Assembly: GCF_008085905.1 (NCBI RefSeq) | Contig: NZ_VSFF01000022.1 | Location: 42,784 to 106,783 of the forward strand | DNA: 64,000 nt | Direction: 5' to 3' | Source: Actinomadura syzygii | GTDB lineage: Bacteria; Actinomycetota; Actinomycetes; Streptosporangiales; Streptosporangiaceae | In this document: piece after piece, positions 58,916 to 64,000 of the stretch | How the letters are laid out: every line of letters starts with the position of its first letter | Numbering within the stretch: position 1 is the first letter of the stretch | Made by a program: the position numbers and the translations under genes | Notes under the pieces: generated by a model | Seen by the model: the letters and a program-made list of their open reading frames with translations, nothing else | What the model was told of the DNA's origin: nothing | Databases searched by the model: none

Positions 58916-59191
58916 TCAGCGCGGGCGCCACGGCGACTCGGTCGAGGTCGGACGCGCGTCCGCCGATACCCGGAGCGCGTAGGTGGGCGGCTCGGCGCCG
59001 TCCACCGGGCCGAGGTAGGCGTGGCCGGTCAGGTGACACCACGCGGGGAGGTCGATGGGCGCGGCCGGGTCGCTCGCGATCAGGTGGATGACCGTGCCGG
59101 GCGCGAGGCCCGCGATGTGCCCGCGCAGTTCGAGGAGGAGGCGCACGCAGGAGCGGTCGCCGCCGTCGATGACGACTGGGTCCGAGCTCAT
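58916..59191 (-). CDS. TusA-family sulfur-carrier-like protein
   Basis: A 91-aa protein of the TusA/SirA fold. The active Cys is in GDRSCVRLLLELR (TusA proteins have CPxP; here CVRL), followed by APGTVIHLIASDPAA, the acidic IDLPAWCHLTGH with a second Cys, and a short C-terminal extension. Members transfer persulfide sulfur. It may instead be a relative used in other sulfur or redox chemistry, since the CPxP prolines are missing. GGGGGAGGCCGG precedes ATG 59191. Confidence 0.82.
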   Translation of the reverse strand: MSSDPVVIDGGDRSCVRLLLELRGHIAGLAPGTVIHLIASDPAAPIDLPAWCHLTGHAYLGPVDGAEPPTYALRVSADARPTSTESPWRPR

Positions 59192-59383
59192 TCCGGCCTC
59201 CCCCGGCCACGCTGCCCCGGCTGTTCCCGGAACCTAGCAGCTGTGGGTGGAAATATAGGCGTTTGCGGCGACAAAGCACCCCGCCGGGAGGCCGGTGAGC
59301 TGGGTGATCGACGTCCCAGACTTGACCGTTCCTTTCAGGTTCCTCCCAGGATCGCGGCTTACAGTCGCAGGGAGAAACCCCCA

Positions 59384-59782
59384 GTGCACTTCGAGGTGAG
59401 GGAACCGGTTTTGGGGCTGACGATGGATCTGGGCGTGGCGCGAGTGGAGATCACGTCGACCTGCGGGACGCTGACGTTCCCGGACGAGGTCGACCTGAGC
59501 AACGGCGAGGCGGTCCTCGAACAGGCCGTACGGCTCCTCGACTCCGGCGCCCCGGCCCTGATCCTCGACCTGACCGGCTGCACGTTCTGCGACTCCAACG
59601 GCCTGAATGTGATCACGCGCTCGCAGATGCGGGCGACCGAGCTGGGCGTGCCGATGTGGGTGGTGCTGCCGCCGCGCGGCATCGTCCGCCGGGTGTCGGA
59701 CGTCGCCGGGCTGCAGCGCCGCGTCGCCATCGCCCCCGACGTCGCGACCGCCCGCGAGGCCCTCGCCGCCGCGCGCCGCTGA
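59384..59782 (+). CDS. STAS-domain protein (anti-anti-sigma-factor-like)
   Basis: A 132-aa STAS protein. The core LILDLTGCTFCDSNGLNVI has the Asp-Ser pair at which anti-anti-sigma factors are phosphorylated by anti-sigma kinases. When unphosphorylated, such proteins bind the anti-sigma factor and release the sigma factor. GTG 59384 is preferred because GGGAG precedes it at nine bases; ATG 59423 is the alternative, 13 residues shorter. No anti-sigma or sigma gene is adjacent. The ~190 bases upstream, between the divergent TusA-like gene and this one, must hold both promoters (TACAGT near 59360-59365). Confidence 0.85.
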   Translation: MHFEVREPVLGLTMDLGVARVEITSTCGTLTFPDEVDLSNGEAVLEQAVRLLDSGAPALILDLTGCTFCDSNGLNVITRSQMRATELGVPMWVVLPPRGIVRRVSDVAGLQRRVAIAPDVATAREALAAARR

Positions 59783-59974
59783 CGGGCGCCCGTGCCAGAA
59801 ACCAGCTTGGATCGGCGGATCCGCACCTCACGGACATAGGGCACGCCGGGCATGGCGGCCGCGGGTGATCTCTTTACATGATCTTGCAGCGGCGGAGGCG
59901 GCGGGAGGTTGCGGACGGGGCATGGATGTCTGCGACCGAAGCCGGGGACGGCGCCGACGAGCGGAAGCGGGCAC

Positions 59975-62035
59975 ATGCAGGTGAAGCTGGAGGCCGAGCT
60001 CGGTCGCGTTCCGATCCTTGATGTGGCGCCGGTGGTGGGGTGTGGGCGGTGGCCTGCGAAGGCGGTGGTCGGGGAGACGGTCGAGGTGTCGGCGACGGTG
60101 TTCCGGGAGGGGCACGAGCGGTTGGGCGCGGCGGTGGTGCTGCGGACGCCGGAGGGTGAGGAGTTGCCGGGTGAGGTGATGGCGGAGGTGGCGCCGGGGT
60201 TGGACCGGTGGGCGGGGCGGGTGACGCCGACCGGGGTGGGTTCGTGGTCGTTTCGGGTGGAGGCGTGGGGCGATCCGATCGCGCATTGGCGGCATGACGC
60301 GCGGATCAAGGTGCCGCGTGGGCAGGACGTCGAACTCATGCTCACCGAAGGATCCCTGCTGTACGCGCGAGCCGCGAACGGCTTGCCCGCGAAGGACCGG
60401 CGGGTGCTCGCCCGCCTCGTCCGCCTGCTGCCGGACGGGGAAGAGGACGCGCTCGAACGCCTAGCCGCCGCCGAAGACCCCGCCGTCCTGGACGTGCTGA
60501 CCCGTCATCCGCTGCGTGACCTGCTGACCGTCAGCGACTGGTACCCCCTGGCCGTGCACCGGCAACGAGCCCTGTTCAGCGCCTGGTATGAGTTCTTCCC
60601 GCGCTCGGAGGGTGCGACGGTGGATCCGATGGGGCGGCGCGGCCCCATCTCCGGGACCTTCCGCACCGCGATGAAACGCCTCCCCGCGGTCGCCGACATG
60701 GGTTTCGACGTGGTCTACCTGCCACCCATCCACCCCATCGGCACCACCCACCGCAAAGGCCCCAACAACACCCTGGACGCAGGTCCTTACGACCCGGGCT
60801 CCCCGTGGGCGATCGGCTCGCCGGAGGGTGGGCACGACGCCATCCACCCCGACCTCGGGACATTGGAGGACTTCGACGCCTTCGTCGAATACGCAGGCTC
60901 CCACGGGTTGGAAGTCGCGCTCGATCTGGCGTTGCAGTGCTCGCCCGACCATCCGTGGGTGGTCGAGCATCCCGAATGGTTCACCACCCGCGCCGACGGC
61001 ACGATCGCGTATGCGGAGAATCCGCCGAAGAAGTATCAGGACATCTATCCGCTCAACTTCGATGACGACCCCGATGGGCTCTACACCGAGGTCCGCCGGA
61101 TCATTCACCATTGGATGGACCACGGGGTGCGGATCTTCCGCGTCGACAACCCCCACACCAAACCCGTCGCGTTCTGGGAACGACTCCTGGCCGACATCCA
61201 CACCACCGACCCCGACGTCCTGTTCCTCGCCGAAGCCTTCACCCGCCCCGCCATGATGCACACCCTCGCCAAAACCGGCTTCCACCAGTCCTACACCTAC
61301 TTCACCTGGCGCAACTCCCCCCAAGAACTCCGCGAATACTTCCAAGAACTGGCAGGCCCGGCAGCGGCATACATGCGGCCCAACTGCTTCACCAACACCC
61401 CCGACATCCTCTCCGAGTATTTGCAGCACGGCGGGCGGGCCGCGTTCCAGATCCGCGCCATCCTCGCCGCCCTCCTCTCACCCTCCTGGGGCGTCTACAC
61501 CGGATACGAACTGTGCGAGAACACCCCCGTCCGCCCCGGCAGCGAGGAATACCGCGACTCAGAGAAATACCAATACCGCCCCCGCGACTGGAACACCCCG
61601 ACCACCCTCGCCCCACTCCTCACCACGTTGAACACCCTGCGTAACACCCACCCCGCGCTGCAGCAGCTCCGGAATCTGCATTTCCACGATGTGGACCAGC
61701 CGGAGCTGCTGGCCTTCTCCAAACGGCACCTGGACGACGTCGTCCTCACCGTGATCAACCTCAACCCCCACCAGGCACGCGAAGCCACCGTCCACCTCGA
61801 CCTGCCCGCCCTCGGGCTCCCCGACGACCCCGACCACCCCTACACCGTCACCGACCAACTCGACGGCGCCGTCTACACCTGGACCGGTGCCAACTACGTC
61901 CATCTCGACCCCCATACCAAACCCGCACACATCCTGACGATCCAGCAAGCGGACGAAGGACGTGTGCGGGCCGGTGAGAGCCGTGCCGCGCGAAAGCGCG
62001 TCCGGCGGGGAAACGGGAATGGAAGCGGGAGTTGA
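59975..62035 (+). CDS. glgE: GlgE, alpha-1,4-glucan:maltose-1-phosphate maltosyltransferase
   Basis: A 686-aa GH13_3 enzyme that transfers maltosyl units from maltose-1-phosphate onto alpha-glucan in the TreS-Pep2/Mak-GlgE pathway. The nucleophile is Asp391 in FRVDNPHTKP and the acid Glu420 in FLAEAFTRP, offset by three from my memory of Streptomyces GlgE1 (394/423). The N-terminal beta domain and the substrate loop (PPIHPIGTTHRKG, AIGSPEGGHD) are intact. ATG 59975 fits the conserved N-terminus. The coding strand shifts sharply from G-rich (60020-60250) to C-rich (61140-61340), a local skew change without effect on the frame. A short basic tail (RAARKRVRRG) is unusual. treS follows after an opposite-strand insertion. 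Confidence 0.95.
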   Translation: MQVKLEAELGRVPILDVAPVVGCGRWPAKAVVGETVEVSATVFREGHERLGAAVVLRTPEGEELPGEVMAEVAPGLDRWAGRVTPTGVGSWSFRVEAWGDPIAHWRHDARIKVPRGQDVELMLTEGSLLYARAANGLPAKDRRVLARLVRLLPDGEEDALERLAAAEDPAVLDVLTRHPLRDLLTVSDWYPLAVHRQRALFSAWYEFFPRSEGATVDPMGRRGPISGTFRTAMKRLPAVADMGFDVVYLPPIHPIGTTHRKGPNNTLDAGPYDPGSPWAIGSPEGGHDAIHPDLGTLEDFDAFVEYAGSHGLEVALDLALQCSPDHPWVVEHPEWFTTRADGTIAYAENPPKKYQDIYPLNFDDDPDGLYTEVRRIIHHWMDHGVRIFRVDNPHTKPVAFWERLLADIHTTDPDVLFLAEAFTRPAMMHTLAKTGFHQSYTYFTWRNSPQELREYFQELAGPAAAYMRPNCFTNTPDILSEYLQHGGRAAFQIRAILAALLSPSWGVYTGYELCENTPVRPGSEEYRDSEKYQYRPRDWNTPTTLAPLLTTLNTLRNTHPALQQLRNLHFHDVDQPELLAFSKRHLDDVVLTVINLNPHQAREATVHLDLPALGLPDDPDHPYTVTDQLDGAVYTWTGANYVHLDPHTKPAHILTIQQADEGRVRAGESRAARKRVRRGNGNGSGS

Positions 62036-62036
62036 G

Positions 62037-62891
62037 TCAGGCCGGTTCGGCGCTGAGCCGACGGTCCTGGCCGGTGCGGCAGCCGGTGAAGACCGAGCCG
62101 AGCCCCTCCCGGTCGATGATCTCGCGGAGCCGGGCGGGCAGCGCGGGCAGCGACAGGCAGCCGCCGTCTGCCGCGACGCGCCAGCGGATGCCGAGCAGGA
62201 TCGGCAGCGGGTCGCAGCGGACGCCGAGCCGCTCGTGCATCCGCACCATGAGATGCCGCAGGTTACGGCCCTCGACCATCGTGGTCAGCGTCTCGCCGAG
62301 CCGCGGCACCGTGGCCTCGTCCAGCACGCCGGAAAGGTGCACCACGGTGTGGTCGCCGTCATCGGCCGCGGACGTGGTGATCGTCAGCTCGGACGGCGTC
62401 GCCGGCTCGGACGGCGCGAGCGGGTGCGGTGTGAAACCGGCGTCCCCCGGGTGCAGGGCGCGGATCGCGTCCAGCACGTGCGAGGGGTCGGCGTCGCCCG
62501 GCCCGCGCGCGGGGACGGGCTCGGCGGTCGCCGTCGCGACGTCCGGGAAGACCGGGACGAGCCGCGCCAGCCCGGTGATCCGCAGTGCCCGCCGCACGTG
62601 CGCGGCCGGTGCGGGCACCACGGTCCGCAGCGCGCAGCCGAGCAGCTGCGCCCGGGTCTCGGCGCGGGCCAGCAGGACGAGCCCGGCCGCGTCCAGCAGC
62701 ACCGCGTCGCCGAAGTCGACGACCACCCCGCGGCGCCGCCCGCCGCCGGACTCGGCGGCGAGGGACAGGGCCTTGCTCACCCCCTCCCGGATCCCCGCGT
62801 AGTTCTGCCAGCTGATCTGCGCGGGCAGGCTGAGCACGATGAACCCTCGCCGGGTCTCGATGCTCAGGCCCGGCACGGTCGTGTCCTTCAT
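62037..62891 (-). CDS. Double STAS-domain protein with altered phosphosite
   Basis: A 284-aa protein with two STAS-like halves. The first (residues ~5-115) has VVVDFGDAVLLDAAGLVLLA, where the phosphorylatable Ser after Asp is Ala, so it cannot be switched off in the usual way. The second (~165-265: HTVVHLSGVLDEATVPRL, then HLMVRMHERLGVR) is a distant copy with the central motif lost. A 40-residue linker joins them. ATG 62891 lies three bases after the stop of the upstream gene on the same strand, so they form an operon. It converges on glgE with only one base between stop codons. Role: probably protein-protein regulation in a partner-switching network. Confidence 0.8.
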   Translation of the reverse strand: MKDTTVPGLSIETRRGFIVLSLPAQISWQNYAGIREGVSKALSLAAESGGGRRRGVVVDFGDAVLLDAAGLVLLARAETRAQLLGCALRTVVPAPAAHVRRALRITGLARLVPVFPDVATATAEPVPARGPGDADPSHVLDAIRALHPGDAGFTPHPLAPSEPATPSELTITTSAADDGDHTVVHLSGVLDEATVPRLGETLTTMVEGRNLRHLMVRMHERLGVRCDPLPILLGIRWRVAADGGCLSLPALPARLREIIDREGLGSVFTGCRTGQDRRLSAEPA

Positions 62892-62894
62892 GCG

Positions 62895-63299
62895 TCACAT
62901 CCCGATCGGGGTTCTCGTGGCCGCGCGGGCGGACCGGCACGGCGCGGACAGGTCGGCGGGCCCGGGCGACGGCGGCCCGGCGCGCCGCACCGGCGGCGCG
63001 GCGGCGCGGGCCGCGGAGGCGTGGGAGCCGGGCGGACTCGACGCGGGCCGCGCGTCCGGACGCCGCGCGTCCGGATACGGCGGGCGGCCTCCCCGCACGA
63101 CGCCCGTCAGCCGGGACGCCGCGAGCCGTTCGATGATCCGCTCCTCGGGCCGCACCCCGAGATGGGCGCAGCAGCACCACAGGTCGTCCACGCAGCGGCG
63201 CACGTTCTCTGCCGGGACGTCGGCGAAGCGAACGCGCAGCCGCGCCACGAGGTCCTCGCGCGTCGGTACGACCGATGGCGACATCTCCCAGCGCTTCAC
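62895..63299 (-). CDS. Small protein with three-helix-bundle dimerisation-like domain
   Basis: A 134-aa protein. Residues ~12-68 (REDLVARLRVRFADVPAEN, VDDLWCCCAHLG, EERIIERLAASRLTGVV) form the three predicted helices seen in the actinobacterial three-helical-bundle dimerisation domain found near STAS, ANTAR and PAS regulators. The second half is a disordered Ala/Pro/Arg-rich tail. The Cys-Cys-Cys run in the second helix is odd. It is the first gene of a two-gene operon with the double-STAS protein and reads away from treS. Function unknown; a regulatory adaptor is likely. Confidence 0.7.
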   Translation of the reverse strand: MKRWEMSPSVVPTREDLVARLRVRFADVPAENVRRCVDDLWCCCAHLGVRPEERIIERLAASRLTGVVRGGRPPYPDARRPDARPASSPPGSHASAARAAAPPVRRAGPPSPGPADLSAPCRSARAATRTPIGM

Positions 63300-63319
63300 T
63301 GTCCCTCCGATCGCTTTTG

Positions 63320-63342
63320 GGACGGAAACGGATTTTCCGTCC
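63320..63342. promoter_or_regulatory. Perfect dyad 1 in the divergent region
   Basis: GGACGGAAA (63320-63328), loop CGGAT, TTTCCGTCC (63334-63342). It lies 20 bases before the start of the three-helix-bundle gene, where a repressor or a 5'-leader hairpin would act. Confidence 0.6.
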
Positions 63343-63351
63343 GAACTGAGT

Positions 63352-63376
63352 AGAACCCGTCGTGATGACGGGTTCT
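63352..63376. promoter_or_regulatory. Perfect dyad 2 in the divergent region
   Basis: AGAACCCGTC (63352-63361), loop GTGAT, GACGGGTTCT (63367-63376). It is separated from dyad 1 by nine bases. No gene ends here, so a terminator role is unlikely and an operator is favoured. Confidence 0.6.
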
Positions 63377-63669
63377 GAGCTTGGAAGCGACCTACCCGCG
63401 GCTTCCGGCGAAAAAAGCGACGAATCTAAAAACCCGGACATGACACAACCGTCGCGCGGCAAGCGTTCGGAAGCGTCCGCGGCGGCGGAATCGGCGGGAT
63501 CTCCCCGGCGGCGGGGTCTGGAGCATCCCGGGGCGCTCGGCTGCGGAGGCGGCGGCGACGGTCACGCTCTGTACTGAATCTTTGACGGATGGTTGCCGGT
63601 CGCGAACGTCGTTCCGGCGGACGGGGGGAATCGCTGATCTAGATGTCTCCAACGCACCCGGGGTGACCT

Positions 63670-64000
63670 ATGCACGGCCAGCCGACGCACGACACGCGCA
63701 CCACGTCCGACCAGGTCACCGCCTTGGGGACGGAGACATGCCCGCCGGACGCCCGGACGGTCCCCGATCCGTACGGGGCGCACACACGGAGCACGCCGCA
63801 TTGGTTCAAGACGGCGGTGTTCTACGAAGTGTCGGTCCGAGGGTTCGCCGATTCCAACGGCGACGGCTACGGAGACCTCCGCGGCCTGATCAACAAACTC
63901 GACCACCTGCAATGGCTCGGGATCGACTGCCTATGGCTGCTGCCGATCTACCAATCACCCCTCAAAGACGGCGGCTACGACATCTCCGGCTACACCCAGA
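63670..64000 (+). CDS. treS: Trehalose synthase TreS, N-terminal part (cut by window edge)
   Basis: The first 110 residues of a GH13 trehalose synthase, which interconverts maltose and trehalose and feeds the GlgE pathway. After a ~35-residue variable N-terminus come WFKTAVFYEVSVRGFADSN, GDGYGDLRGLINKLDHL, GIDCLWLLPIYQSP and KDGGYDISGY, diagnostic of TreS. GGGGTGACCT precedes ATG 63670. Together with glgE upstream on the same strand, it makes the canonical actinobacterial alpha-glucan locus, interrupted by the inserted STAS operon. The maltokinase/Pep2 part lies outside the window. Confidence 0.93.
   Translation, partial: MHGQPTHDTRTTSDQVTALGTETCPPDARTVPDPYGAHTRSTPHWFKTAVFYEVSVRGFADSNGDGYGDLRGLINKLDHLQWLGIDCLWLLPIYQSPLKDGGYDISGYTQ

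Larger units (their letters stand above)
63300..63669. promoter_or_regulatory. Divergent promoter region of treS and the STAS operon
   Basis: 370 bases without a convincing gene. It holds two perfect dyads (listed separately), an AT-rich patch near 63408-63440 (GAAAAAAGCGACGAATC) that is rare in this genome and probably marks a promoter, and a TAGATG near 63639. A 71-codon frame at 63362-63577 has no coding bias and is not called. Confidence 0.6.

Noticed and set aside
63362..63577. 71-codon + strand frame in the glgE-treS gap.
   Set aside because: Weak codon bias, no ribosome site, starts within a perfect dyad; better explained as promoter DNA.
1..64000. Possible mobile-element borders, integrases, CRISPR arrays or tRNA genes.
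   Set aside because: No transposase, integrase, long terminal repeat, spaced repeat array or cloverleaf was found by eye; a tRNA scan would be needed to exclude a missed tRNA.

Overview
The window is a very high-GC (well above 70% by eye), densely coded chromosomal segment of an actinomycete. The GlgE/TreS maltosyl-transfer pathway, an Eis-type acetyltransferase, an actinobacterial Ser/Thr kinase, tandem half-ABC transporters, many GTG starts and apparent leaderless TAnnnT promoters all fit Actinomycetota. A Thermomonosporaceae/Actinomadura-like or related filamentous host is my guess, not something proven here. I saw no rRNA, tRNA, CRISPR array, transposase or integrase.

Layout. (1) 1-11571: a catabolic and uptake block on the + strand. 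It holds the 3' end of an aldehyde dehydrogenase, a class-III aminotransferase, a PotD/B/C/A-like polyamine-type ABC importer, a 1001-aa kinase / M23-like / aminotransferase fusion, a YtcJ-like amidohydrolase and a zinc alcohol dehydrogenase. Together they look like import of an amine or amino alcohol, phosphorylation, PLP-dependent elimination or transamination, and aldehyde oxidation or reduction. (2) 11638-15128: an Eis-like acetyltransferase, a convergent membrane Ser/Thr kinase, and a TetR regulator with a clear palindromic operator. (3) 15147-18514: a kinase-like / VWA / PP2C triad of the TerY-P type, whose first gene carries two rare TTA codons. (4) 18524-26211: an ArsR regulator and a six-gene hydrogenase-4/complex-I-like operon. 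The large subunit has lost all four Ni-ligand cysteines, so this is an energy-converting hydrogenase-related (Ehr) complex rather than a hydrogenase. Two nearly identical operator-like sequences precede the regulator and the operon. (5) 26228-28314: two overlapping phosphotriesterase-family genes, one of which is a pseudoenzyme.

(6) 28505-38519: a lanthipeptide cluster. It has an AAA/LuxR regulator, a LanL/LanKC synthetase with cyclase zinc ligands, a prolyl-oligopeptidase-type protease, a 58-aa precursor with five cysteines, a very strong hairpin, two half-ABC exporters and a DUF3105 membrane protein. The divergent promoter region carries four GAGTA half-sites. (7) 38528-44434: a giant P-type ATPase and a LuxR regulator. 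(8) 44564-49452: three co-directional genes (small GTPase, membrane adaptor, dynamin-like GTPase) that look like an uncharacterised GTPase system.

(9) 49565-59782: mostly housekeeping and accessory genes. These are a SnoaL-like protein, UppP, dienelactone hydrolase plus a DUF6295-like protein, a double-headed histidine kinase with NarL-type regulator, a membrane alpha/beta hydrolase, a PhnB/VOC protein, a stand-alone LigD polymerase domain, a PaiB-like flavin protein, a TusA-like protein and a STAS protein. (10) 59975-64000: glgE and the start of treS, separated by an opposite-strand pair (three-helix-bundle protein and double-STAS protein) and a divergent promoter region with two perfect dyads.

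The best candidates for undescribed biology are the lanthipeptide cluster with class IV-like synthetase and precursor but a class III-like protease, the Ehr operon with its ArsR regulon, and the three-gene GTPase locus. All functional statements rest on motifs read by eye; no database search was possible.
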